Source of the DNA: CAYPHJ01 sp964410485
GTDB taxonomy: Bacteria > Desulfobacterota > Binatia > UBA9968
Assembly: GCA_964410485.1 (NCBI GenBank)
Contig: CAYPHJ010000052.1
Span: forward strand, 1 to 31,045
Direction: 5' to 3'
DNA: 31,045 bases
Part shown: positions 16,143 to 23,887 of the stretch, piece after piece
How the letters are laid out: every line of letters begins with the position of its first letter
How positions within the stretch are numbered: position 1 is the first letter of the stretch
Position numbers and translations under genes: made by a program
Notes under the pieces: model-generated
Databases searched by the model: none
What the model was told of the DNA's origin: nothing
Seen by the model: the letters and a program-made list of their open reading frames with translations, nothing else

Positions 16143-17012
16143 ATGGAACGGTTGAAAACGCTCATCAAGGGTACCGATCTCGTCATTGCCCCGGTCGCGC
16201 TCAATCCGATTATGGCGCGACTGGCCGAGGAAGAGGGCTTCAAGGCGATTTATCTGAGCGGCGGATCGCTTGGCTGGCTCAAATGCGTGACGGAAGCGAA
16301 TGTTACGCTTCCGGAAATGGCCCAGGTGGCCGTGGATATGCGCACCGTGTGCAAGCTGCCGATCATTCTCGATGCGGGCGGCGGTTGGGGCGACCCGGCG
16401 CACATGCACAGGACGATCGCTATGTCGGAGGCTGCAGGCTTCGACGCCATTGAGCTAGAAGATCAGTTGCTTCCCCGAAGGTTCCATCATCATATCGGCG
16501 CCGAACATCTGGTTAGCCCCGAATTCATGGTCGCCAAAATCAAAGAAGCGGTCGCCGCCCGCAGCGATCCGGATTTTCTGATTATAGGGCGGACCAACGC
16601 CTTGCGACTCTACGATATCGACGAGACGCTGCGCCGCGGCGAGGCCTATCGCAAGGCCGGCGCCGATATGGTCTTCGTACATACCCGCAGCCCCGACGAG
16701 ATGCGCCTCATCGGCGAGCGTTTGCCGCCCCCGCTCATGATTTTCGCGCCCGAGGACGGATTTGGCGACTTTCCTCTCTCTCCGGCCGATCTCGCCGGAC
16801 TCGGCTTTCGCCTCGCCGCATCTTCCGGGTCCGCCTTTGCCGCGATGTTCGCGGCGGTCCGCCAGTCTTACGCATCGCTCGCGCGGGGAACGATCGATCC
16901 GCTACTCGGTCGTGGTGGAGCCAACAGGGAAATGAAGGCCGCGCAGAAGATCGCGCGCCTCGAGCGCTTTTTGGGAATCGAGAAACGGACGATGGACGAC
17001 TCCCAGGCATAA
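16143..17012 (+). CDS. Isocitrate lyase/PEP mutase family protein
   Basis: A 289-residue cytoplasmic enzyme of the superfamily that includes methylisocitrate lyase, oxaloacetate decarboxylase and PEP mutase; members make or break C-C or C-P bonds next to a carboxylate. ATG 16143 is chosen because AGGAGG at 16131-16136 precedes it; the open frame upstream merely overlaps tctB. Motifs: APVALNPIMARLAEEEGF, ILDAGGGWGDP where most members have DADTGYG, AIELEDQ with the Glu-Asp pair (106-107) and GRTNA. The second metal-site Asp is Gly79, and the catalytic loop reads PRRFHHHIGAEHLV, unlike the KKCGH of isocitrate lyase. Placement after tctCAB suggests it processes the imported acid. Confidence 0.85.
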   Translation: MERLKTLIKGTDLVIAPVALNPIMARLAEEEGFKAIYLSGGSLGWLKCVTEANVTLPEMAQVAVDMRTVCKLPIILDAGGGWGDPAHMHRTIAMSEAAGFDAIELEDQLLPRRFHHHIGAEHLVSPEFMVAKIKEAVAARSDPDFLIIGRTNALRLYDIDETLRRGEAYRKAGADMVFVHTRSPDEMRLIGERLPPPLMIFAPEDGFGDFPLSPADLAGLGFRLAASSGSAFAAMFAAVRQSYASLARGTIDPLLGRGGANREMKAAQKIARLERFLGIEKRTMDDSQA

Positions 17013-17018
17013 GCCGGA

Positions 17019-17042
17019 GGCGACCTCGGGCGCATTGTCGCC
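17019..17042 (+). terminator. Weak hairpin after the tct operon
   Basis: GGCGAC (17019-17024) and GTCGCC (17037-17042) form a 6-bp stem seven bases after the stop codon. The sequence after it has T-rich patches (CGTTTTGAAATTTTC) but not directly at the stem, so strength is doubtful. Confidence 0.3.
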
Positions 17043-17142
17043 CCTATAGAAAACGTTTTGAAATTTTCTCAAAAACTCCCTCATTCCACCCTGGATCTCC
17101 CGAGCGACCTTCGGCTAGTCGCAAACTTGGAAAAAATTCGGG

Positions 17143-17171
17143 TTGACAACAGAAGAGGTTGCGTCTTCTTT
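17143..17171 (+). promoter_or_regulatory. Candidate promoter of the luciferase-like gene
   Basis: A perfect -35 box TTGACA (17143-17148) is followed after 17 nt by TTCTTT (17166-17171), a poor -10 box. The position, about 30-55 nt before ATG 17202, is sensible. The weak -10 keeps confidence low. Confidence 0.3.
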
Positions 17172-17201
17172 TTCTGTAAAACAAACCATGAGGCAGGTGA
17201 C

Positions 17202-18191
17202 ATGAAATTCGGAATGTTCGTCATTGGAGACTATCACCCTCAAGCAAGCAAAACGTTGAACGACTACTATGAACAGATATTGGAGCAGGTGAATTGGGCA
17301 GAGGAGCTCGGCTACGAGTGTTTCTGGTTCGGCGAACACCATTTTGACTTCTTCGGTGTCGTACCATCGCCGCCCGTCTTGATGGCTGTGGCGGCCAAAC
17401 GCACGCACAAGATACGACTGGGGGTGGCGGTCTCCCTTTTACCCTACCGCAACCCGATTCTCACCGCTGAAGAATACGCTATGGTGGATGTCTTGAGCGT
17501 TGGCAGGCTTGACTTCGGCGTTGGCAGAGGAACGCCGCCGGAACTCGTAGGGTTTGGTGTCAAGGAAGACAACCGGGATCTCCTGGTGGAAAGCCTTGAT
17601 GTTGTCAAAATGGCATGGAGCGAAGGCAGAATTTCTTATCACGGCAAATATCATCACATTGACGATGTCGCCTTGAATGTCACGCCGGTGCAAAAACCAA
17701 CGCCGCCGCTATTCTTCGCCGCGCTGAGCGAAGGTTCTTACAAGGTTGCAGGGGAGCAGGGCTATCCAATTCTCGGAATACCGTACGCGAGTTGTAAAAC
17801 GATGGCGGAAGTTGGCAAAAAGATCACCTTCTACAAAGAGACGTTGGCCCGCTCCGGCCACGATTCCGAAAGTTTGGAAATCGTCCAGTGCTTTCATAGC
17901 CATGTCGCTGAGACAAACAACAAAGCGCAGGCAAACGCGCGTGAAGGCATGGTGCCTTATCTCAATGCGAGGCTTGCGGTCAGGCCAAGAGATTACGATG
18001 AGCTACAGCGAGAGGGATTGATTGTGGTCGGAGACCCGGATCGCTGCGCCGCACACATAACGGAAATCAAAGACACGGGAACCAACTACATCATCTTCAT
18101 GATGAATTTTGCCACTCTGGAACAAAAAAAGATCCTTCGCTCCATGGAGATCATGGCTAAAGAAGTAGTACCACGATTTCGTGCGAGCTAA
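17202..18191 (+). CDS. Luciferase-like (LLM class) flavin-dependent monooxygenase
   Basis: A 329-residue protein of the bacterial luciferase-like family, a TIM barrel that uses reduced flavin from a partner reductase. ATG 17202 is chosen (AGGCAGG six bases upstream); the open frame reaches back to 17058 but those residues do not resemble the family. Features: MKFGMFVIGDYH at the first strand, WAEELGYECFWFGEHHFDFFG with EHH at 45-47, RIRLG-type KIRLGVAVSLLPYRNPI, and DVLSVGRLDFGVGRGTPPEL. The end GTNYIIFMMNFATLEQKKILRSMEIMAKEVVP is typical. Such genes are common beside TTT receptors in environmental genomes; substrate unknown. Confidence 0.88.
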   Translation: MKFGMFVIGDYHPQASKTLNDYYEQILEQVNWAEELGYECFWFGEHHFDFFGVVPSPPVLMAVAAKRTHKIRLGVAVSLLPYRNPILTAEEYAMVDVLSVGRLDFGVGRGTPPELVGFGVKEDNRDLLVESLDVVKMAWSEGRISYHGKYHHIDDVALNVTPVQKPTPPLFFAALSEGSYKVAGEQGYPILGIPYASCKTMAEVGKKITFYKETLARSGHDSESLEIVQCFHSHVAETNNKAQANAREGMVPYLNARLAVRPRDYDELQREGLIVVGDPDRCAAHITEIKDTGTNYIIFMMNFATLEQKKILRSMEIMAKEVVPRFRAS

Positions 18192-18311
18192 TCTCAGCCA
18201 TTCCTGGCAGCGCTCCAGAGGAGCATTCGCCGAGGTATGCGTTTTGCCGCGATAAGACCGGAGATAAAAGATAAATTAGATCACTCTGACGGGAAGACTG
18301 AATTTCTTAGA

Positions 18312-18341
18312 TTGACGAGGGTACGATAGAGGGCCTATAGT
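18312..18341 (+). promoter_or_regulatory. Sigma-70 type promoter
   Basis: TTGACG (18312-18317), 18 nt, TATAGT (18336-18341): each box matches consensus at 5 of 6 positions, the best sigma-70 pair in the window. Transcription would begin near 18348, about 150 nt before ATG 18499, leaving a long leader in which I see no clear structure. Confidence 0.55.
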
Positions 18342-18498
18342 AGTGATGTACGCGGTAAGCTTCCGATGCGGACCCCAGGGTGGCCGTCAGGAAGATTTGG
18401 AAAAGGGGGTTGAAGGCAGGAAGGAATGAGGTTTGGATGGGCTTTGTTGGCATAAAAGAACGGCACCGCATTCGAGAAGCGGCGTGGGAGATCGAACA

Positions 18499-18897
18499 AT
18501 GAAGCTTAGAGCAATTACCGTTTCCGTTGTCGTCTTTGTCTTCCTTTGGGCCTCCGGCTACGCTTTCCTGATTCATGGCTCTGGTGAAACAAGCAGGCAT
18601 GATCTTTTGGTGTTTCCGCAGTACAAGTACGGTCCTGCAGACAAAGTATGGCATGAGGTCATGGGTGGAATTGCTCGGGCGGAAGGGGAATACGTGAAGG
18701 CTGTTCTAAAGCGCGGCCGCATCGCCCCGGAATATAAGGAGCGGATTATTGGCTTTAGGGACGAGGCGATTTATTGGGATGCCGTGGCCAAGGTCTTGAT
18801 TTACCATTCCGACTTTGACGCCGCTCGCGAAGCAGGAAAAAAGGCCGAGGCGCTTCTCAAGCAAATGACCGGCCTGATATTGGGAGAAAGGGCCTAA
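18499..18897 (+). CDS. Hypothetical small exported protein
   Basis: A 132-residue protein with a basic start (MKLR) and a hydrophobic helix at 5-25, either a signal peptide or a membrane anchor. The remainder is charged and predicted helical, with no cysteines and no motif I recognise (KYGPADKVWHEVMGGIARAEGEY, then a C-terminal stretch rich in Ala, Lys and Glu). GGGAG lies eight bases before ATG 18499; the open frame also extends to a TTG at 18433, but without support. It is transcribed from the promoter-like pair at 18312 and converges on the PBP gene. Confidence 0.6.
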   Translation: MKLRAITVSVVVFVFLWASGYAFLIHGSGETSRHDLLVFPQYKYGPADKVWHEVMGGIARAEGEYVKAVLKRGRIAPEYKERIIGFRDEAIYWDAVAKVLIYHSDFDAAREAGKKAEALLKQMTGLILGERA

Positions 18898-19054
18898 AGT
18901 TTTTTTCTTGGGTGACCCGTGGGCGGACTGCCTCACGGCGCACCGCCTTTGTGCAACACCGGTAACACTTTCTGCCCCGAGCAGGTCGACCTCGGCGCAA
19001 AAATGTGGCAGTAACAAGCCGCATTTCATTGCGTGCTGGTGCGAGGGCGCCGAT

Positions 19055-21334
19055 TCAGAATCCCCAGTCTCTAAAAATACTGCGCAGCCATTCTTTGGCC
19101 GCGTCTAAATATGGATCCCAAAATGATTCGTACGGCCTTTCATACGGAAACGCAGCGCTGCCATCGATCAAGCGCGCTGAGAGCGCTTGCTGAAAAAAGT
19201 CACCAACCACAAACAATGCATTGTTAGCCCCCCGGCCCCAATGGTTGCTGCGCATGGTGACCCGCGCGTCGTTGAATCCGACCCATGACCCGGCAACGAG
19301 CCGGCGGTGTGCCAAGATAAACCAGCCGTCGGTATTATTTTGCGTCGTGCCGGTTTTCCCCGCGATATCGACACGTATGCCAAACCTCGTTCGTACGGCT
19401 TGTCCGGTGCCCTGGTCGACCGCCTCGCGCAGCATGTTGACCAAATGTTCGACGGTTTTTTCGGAAATCACCCGCTTGCTCTGGTTGTGGAACTGGGCAA
19501 GTATATTGCCGTGCTTATCGGTAATCCGACTGACAAAGATCGGTTGCCGGTATTCTCCGAGCGCAGCAATTGTGCTATAAGCAGCGACCATTTCCAACAA
19601 CGTAACCGCGCTGCTTCCGAGCGCTAGGGCCGGCACCTCGTCGAGGCTGCTTTGGTCAACTCCCATTTTTCGTGCAAGCTCTGCGGTTTTCTTCGGCCCG
19701 ATTTCTTGCATGACCTGAGCGGTAATGGTGTTTTTCGAGTGGATCAGGCCCTCGCGCATCGTCATCCGCCGGCCAGTCGGCTCCGACATATCCGCGGGGC
19801 GCCATACGGTGCCGTCCCGCAAGGGAATTTCCACTGCATGATCGGTAAAACGTCTGTCGGGCGACATTCCGTGCTCGAGCGCCGCGCCGTAAACAAACGG
19901 TTTAAACGTCGAGCCAGGTTGTCGCCTGGCTTGCGCCACATGATCAAACTCGTCGATCTTGAAATCGCGGCTGCCAACCCATGCTTTCACGTGACCCGAA
20001 TCCGGATCGATGGCCACAAAGCCAGCCTCCAAACGCGTCTTGTCAGCGCGCAGCTTCGCCATGAATTCACGATCGCCCTTGAGTTGCGCCAAGGCCGCTT
20101 GAGGTGCGAGTCCCGAGGCGACTGCGTGCCTGTAAGCCGCGGACTCGCGCACAAACGTGTCGATCAAACCCGGCTTGCTTTTCCAAAAATGATCGAAAGG
20201 CTGCACAGTTCGGCGCAATTCAACGTACGCGTTGGTGTTCGACGATATTAAACGTTGCGAACTCACTCCCCACTCGACATCTGCAACCGCCTGGAGGGCT
20301 GCCATCTGACGACGCACAGCTTGGTTGGCCAGCGCCTGCAACCGGGAGTCGACTGTGGTGTGCACAATTAACCCGTCGGAATAAATATCGCGATTGTTAC
20401 GGTCCGCCCAATCGATCAACCACTTACGAATGTGCGCGGCAAGATGAGGCGCGGGACCGAAGTATTCCGGCTGGCGCTCGAAATCGAGCCGTATAGGCCT
20501 GACTTTTAGCCGATCGAACTCGGCCTGGCTAAGCATTCCGCGCTTGACCATTTGCGACAACACTACGTTGCGGCGCCTAAACGCGCGCTCGGGGTTGAGC
20601 ACTGGATTGTAGTAGCTGGTGCCTTTCAACATTGCGATTAATGTTGCGCTCTCAAGAATAGTCAGCCGGCGGGCCTGTTTGTCAAAATACGTGCGTGCCG
20701 CCATTTCAATGCCGAAGGCATTATAGAGAAACGGAACCGTGTTCAAGTATGTTTCTAGTATCTCGTTTTTTGTATAAGCGTATTCGATTTTGATCGCGGT
20801 AATCGTTTCTTTTATTTTACGCGTGATGCTCCGTTCTCGGCCGATTTCCTCGGGGTACAGGTTGCGCGCGAGTTGCTGAGTTAGAGTCGAGCCTCCCTCC
20901 GGATTTCCGACGAAACCGCGCAACGCGCCGCTCACGGTCCGTCGCAGATCGATGCCATGGTGCTGATAGAAGCGGTGGTCTTCGGTAGCGATCAGGGCCT
21001 GGATCACATGTGGTGAGATTTGATCCAAGCGGACCCACTCCCGGTTCATGGGCTTAAATGCCGCGAGGCGCTTGCCATCGGATGAAACGAGCACAGCGGG
21101 TTGGTCTATCTTGGCTTTGCGTATATCGGAAATACTCGGCGTGAACGGTATCAAAATTAAAGCGTAGGCACACATTAATAAGCATCCAAGCGCTCCCAGC
21201 GCCGCGACTCCTTTCGCGACGTTTAGAAGCCGCATGGACATGCTCGAGGTTGGATCGATGGCGGCTCTAAGGTTCAGAGTGAGCAGCCGATAAAACCGGC
21301 TGCCGAACTCGGAAAATCGTTTAAATTCAGCCAT
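19055..21334 (-). CDS. Class A penicillin-binding protein (PBP1a-like)
   Basis: Bifunctional peptidoglycan synthase of 759 residues, anchored in the inner membrane by a helix at about 42-64 and acting in the periplasm. The glycosyltransferase (GT51) domain shows EDHRFYQHHG with catalytic Glu118 and GGSTLTQQLARN (147-158). The transpeptidase domain has the serine motif STFK (475-478), SKN (533-535) and KTGT (660-663), so all active-site motifs are intact. AAGGA lies eight bases before ATG 21334. It stands alone on the minus strand about 300 nt after cyanase. A fairly long N-terminal cytoplasmic tail (about 40 residues) precedes the helix. Paralogue identity within class A is not certain. Confidence 0.93.
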   Translation of the reverse strand: MAEFKRFSEFGSRFYRLLTLNLRAAIDPTSSMSMRLLNVAKGVAALGALGCLLMCAYALILIPFTPSISDIRKAKIDQPAVLVSSDGKRLAAFKPMNREWVRLDQISPHVIQALIATEDHRFYQHHGIDLRRTVSGALRGFVGNPEGGSTLTQQLARNLYPEEIGRERSITRKIKETITAIKIEYAYTKNEILETYLNTVPFLYNAFGIEMAARTYFDKQARRLTILESATLIAMLKGTSYYNPVLNPERAFRRRNVVLSQMVKRGMLSQAEFDRLKVRPIRLDFERQPEYFGPAPHLAAHIRKWLIDWADRNNRDIYSDGLIVHTTVDSRLQALANQAVRRQMAALQAVADVEWGVSSQRLISSNTNAYVELRRTVQPFDHFWKSKPGLIDTFVRESAAYRHAVASGLAPQAALAQLKGDREFMAKLRADKTRLEAGFVAIDPDSGHVKAWVGSRDFKIDEFDHVAQARRQPGSTFKPFVYGAALEHGMSPDRRFTDHAVEIPLRDGTVWRPADMSEPTGRRMTMREGLIHSKNTITAQVMQEIGPKKTAELARKMGVDQSSLDEVPALALGSSAVTLLEMVAAYSTIAALGEYRQPIFVSRITDKHGNILAQFHNQSKRVISEKTVEHLVNMLREAVDQGTGQAVRTRFGIRVDIAGKTGTTQNNTDGWFILAHRRLVAGSWVGFNDARVTMRSNHWGRGANNALFVVGDFFQQALSARLIDGSAAFPYERPYESFWDPYLDAAKEWLRSIFRDWGF

Positions 21335-21640
21335 TACTCATTCCTTCGTCATGGCCGGATTGCAGTACACGCAACGCAACCCAGTTAGACGAGTGGGTTA
21401 CATCATAAATTAACAACGATGCCGGGACCAGACGTCCACAGATAGAGTCTTTTAAGCGACGTTTTTTAAATCTTGGAACAGAAAAGCGAGCGCTCCCGCG
21501 ATCTGCTCTACTGCGCAGTAGAGCAGATCACGGGGCAGGCGAGTGCGTATCCGGTGACGGCCGACGAGCCCGAGCAGCGCGCTCGTGTCGCCGGCCTTTC
21601 AGGGGTGAGAGCTTGGCGCTCTATCAAACGTGGTCCGGCA
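21335..21640. other. Intergenic region between cyanase and PBP gene
   Basis: No gene seen. It holds the perfect palindrome at 21500-21529 and, nearer the cyanase stop, an imperfect GC-rich hairpin (GGCCG and CGAGC arms, about 21559-21597) without a T-run. Confidence 0.5.
21495..21534. repeat. Perfect 30-bp palindrome with flanking extension
   Basis: GATCTGCTCTACTGC (21500-21514) is followed directly by its exact reverse complement (21515-21529), with no loop. After one mismatch, CCCG and CGGG extend it on each side. It lies about 110 nt after the cyanase stop and 160 nt before the PBP start. It could be an operator, a terminator stem or a scar of mobile DNA; no T-run adjoins it on either strand. 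Confidence 0.85.
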
Positions 21641-22117
21641 TCACCATTTTCTATAGGGGAGAAACTTTCCGTTATAAGTGACGACTACCCGGTCCCCCTT
21701 GGGATCCTCTTTCTTTTCAATGTCAATTTCGAAATCGATGGCACTCATGATGCCGTCGCCAAATTTCTCGTGGATGAGAGCCTTCAGAGTCGTACCGTAA
21801 ACCTGGGTGATCTCGTGAAATCGATAGATCAGAGGATCGATGGGAACGGCGCTTTCCAGCGATCCCTTCATCGGAATCTGCTGCAGCGCCGCCGCCACCT
21901 GATTCGCGATACCTTCGCCGAGTCCCAGAGCTTTGACCGCCTTTCCCGCCTCTTCTTTGGACATCGTGGCCTGTCCCATCAAGGCCGCTGTCACCCAAAC
22001 GGTATGCCGCCCGACCGCTTTGCCGATTTCTTCGAACGACAAGCCTTTCTCCTGTTTCGCAGCCAGAATAGCTTTCGTAGCCTCTTCCCGGCTTAGGACC
22101 ATCCCATGTTCAGCCAT
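21641..22117 (-). CDS. cynS: Cyanate hydratase (cyanase)
   Basis: Converts cyanate and bicarbonate to carbamate and CO2, with carbamate breaking down to ammonia and CO2; a cytoplasmic decamer. The 158-residue length is normal. The N-terminal helical domain (LSFEEIGKAVGRHTVWVTAALMGQ) and the C-terminal catalytic domain (PIDPLIYRFHEI, GDGIMSAIDFEIDIE) are both clear. Catalytic Arg99, Glu102 and Ser125 keep the spacing of Arg96, Glu99 and Ser122 in the E. coli enzyme. AAGGAGG lies seven bases before ATG 22117. It is the last gene of the ABC transporter operon, 34 nt after the ATPase gene, which strongly suggests that the transporter takes up cyanate. Confidence 0.95.
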   Translation of the reverse strand: MAEHGMVLSREEATKAILAAKQEKGLSFEEIGKAVGRHTVWVTAALMGQATMSKEEAGKAVKALGLGEGIANQVAAALQQIPMKGSLESAVPIDPLIYRFHEITQVYGTTLKALIHEKFGDGIMSAIDFEIDIEKKEDPKGDRVVVTYNGKFLPYRKW

Positions 22118-22151
22118 TGTGTCGCCTCCTTTTCAATTATGCCGCTCGGGC

Positions 22152-22982
22152 TTATGAGTCTGCGTTGCCGTGCGAACCCTGGGTCATCAGAAAGTGAAGC
22201 ACACGGTTCCTGAGCTTCGTGTACTCCGGCAGGTCGATGATCGTTTGCCGGGTACGCGGCCGCGGAATATCGACCGACAGGCATTCGGCGATGCGCGCTT
22301 CAGGACCGTTGGTCATCAGGGCGATCCGGTCAGAGAGAAGAATCGCCTCGTCGACGTCGTGAGTGACCATGAAGACGGTTCTGTGCGTCTCGGACCACAT
22401 CCGCACCAGCTCTTCTTGGATCACCCCGCGTGTTAGGGCGTCGATCTGCGCAAACGGCTCGTCGAGGAGAAGCACTTTAGGCTCGACGGCGAATGCTCGC
22501 GCCAATCCCACGCGCTGGCGCATGCCGCCGGAGAGAAAAGCCGGCTTCTTTTCTTCGGCGCCCTTTAGCCCCATCATCTCGATATACTTTTGCGTGTGGC
22601 TGCGGACCCGCTTTTCATCCCACGAGGAATTCGCGGCCTTGACCGCAAGGCGCACGTTGTTGAACGTGGACAGCCACGGCATCAGCGCAAAGCTCTGGAA
22701 TACAACCATGCGGTCGAGACCCGGCTCATCGACTTCTTTGCCCTCCAGGATAATCCCACCCTGCGAGCCCTTCTCGAATCCGGCGATAATATTCAACAGC
22801 GTGCTTTTGCCGCAGCCCGAATGCCCGATGGTGGTAATGAATTCGCCTTTCGACACCGTGAGGTTCACATTCTTGAGGACACAAAAGGATTGGCTCTCGC
22901 CCGATCGGAGTCTTGACCCGTTGGTGAGCGGAAAATATTTGGTGACATGATCGATGGTCAGATACGCCACGGTACCGCTCAC
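22152..22982 (-). CDS. ABC transporter ATPase, nitrate/sulfonate/cyanate type
   Basis: Cytoplasmic ATPase (276 residues) that drives the adjoining permease. Motifs: Walker A GHSGCGKST (about 53-61), signature LSGGMRQRV, Walker B VLLLDEPFAQID, and switch His in VTHD. The sequence around FAQIDALTRG and IPRPRTRQ near the C-terminus is typical of NrtD/SsuB/TauB/CynD proteins. The start is taken as GTG 22982, overlapping the permease stop (GTGA); GTG 22970 is a possible alternative. The open frame continues upstream through the permease gene in another phase, but that part is not coding. Putative function CynD from the cyanase gene downstream. Confidence 0.9.
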   Translation of the reverse strand: MSGTVAYLTIDHVTKYFPLTNGSRLRSGESQSFCVLKNVNLTVSKGEFITTIGHSGCGKSTLLNIIAGFEKGSQGGIILEGKEVDEPGLDRMVVFQSFALMPWLSTFNNVRLAVKAANSSWDEKRVRSHTQKYIEMMGLKGAEEKKPAFLSGGMRQRVGLARAFAVEPKVLLLDEPFAQIDALTRGVIQEELVRMWSETHRTVFMVTHDVDEAILLSDRIALMTNGPEARIAECLSVDIPRPRTRQTIIDLPEYTKLRNRVLHFLMTQGSHGNADS

Positions 22983-23878
22983 TCCGCGTAACTCACCAGA
23001 CGAGCCAAACGATTGAAGCCGTAATCGAGGACCACACCAACCATCCCGACCACGAGAATTGCGAAGATCACTCCGGAAATGTCGAGGTTGTTCCACTCGA
23101 TCCAGGTCAAATAGCCCACGCCCAGCTCTCCCAGCAGCATCTCCGCCGGAACGACGGCAACCAGAGCGCTGCCGAAGGAGATGCGCAGGCCGGCGACAAT
23201 GGCGGGCGCCGCGGCCGGAAGAACCACGGTCACCAGTCGGCGGGGCCAGGAAAGCTGCAGCAGGCTGGCGACCTGCAAGTAATCCTTGCGGATGGAGCTG
23301 ACGCCGAAAGCGGTGTTGGCGATGGTAGGCCAGAGTGAGGCCATGAATACAACCAGGATCGCCGTCCAGGTGGGGTTTTGCACGCTGTAAAGCAGCAAGG
23401 GCATCCACGCCAGCGGAGAGATCGGCTTTAGAACCTGGATGAACGGATTGAGCGCGCGGTAGAGCAGCGGTGACAGGCCGACCAGCACTCCGACCAGCAT
23501 GGCGACAAAAGAGGCCGCGATGAAACCCACGGCGAAGCGGCTGACCGTATAGCCAATCAAGTGCGCGATGCCGTGGTCGTTCGTCCCCCTTTTATGAAAG
23601 GCCTGGGAAAACTCCGTGGCCGTCTTCTTAAACACAGCCCGAGGTCCTGGGATGCCCCTCGCCTTATCCGGATTGTAAATGTAGCCGCCGGTCTCGGTCC
23701 GCACGATGTCGCCTCTGAACTCGAGAGCTGTCAGCTGCTCTTCGGTCAAACCGCCCGCATCGAACCCTGGCTGGACCGTGGCCAGGTGCCAAACCAACAG
23801 CAGAATTGCGAGGATCGCCAGTGAAATCACCCAGGAAGAGTGCCCTTTGCTCGAAAAACCTGTCCAATCTGCCACCAT
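22979..23878 (-). CDS. ABC transporter permease, nitrate/sulfonate/cyanate type
   Basis: Inner-membrane subunit of 299 residues. A first helix (18-36) is followed by a periplasmic stretch of about 70 residues containing PGPRAVFKKTATEF, then the five or six helix core of the BPD_transp_1 fold. The conserved loop that meets the ATPase appears as QVASLLQLSWPRRLVTVVLPAAAPAIVAGLRISFGSAL. PISPLAWMPLLL is typical of NrtB and SsuC. GAGG lies seven bases before ATG 23878, inside the end of the binding-protein gene (nine-base gap between genes). Part of the putative cynABD transporter. Confidence 0.9.
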   Translation of the reverse strand: MVADWTGFSSKGHSSWVISLAILAILLLVWHLATVQPGFDAGGLTEEQLTALEFRGDIVRTETGGYIYNPDKARGIPGPRAVFKKTATEFSQAFHKRGTNDHGIAHLIGYTVSRFAVGFIAASFVAMLVGVLVGLSPLLYRALNPFIQVLKPISPLAWMPLLLYSVQNPTWTAILVVFMASLWPTIANTAFGVSSIRKDYLQVASLLQLSWPRRLVTVVLPAAAPAIVAGLRISFGSALVAVVPAEMLLGELGVGYLTWIEWNNLDISGVIFAILVVGMVGVVLDYGFNRLARLVSYAE

Positions 23879-23887
23879 TCTTTTGCC

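Noticed and set aside
22983..23408. N-terminal extension of the ABC ATPase frame
   Set aside because: It overlaps the permease gene in another phase, and the family similarity begins only at about 22970.
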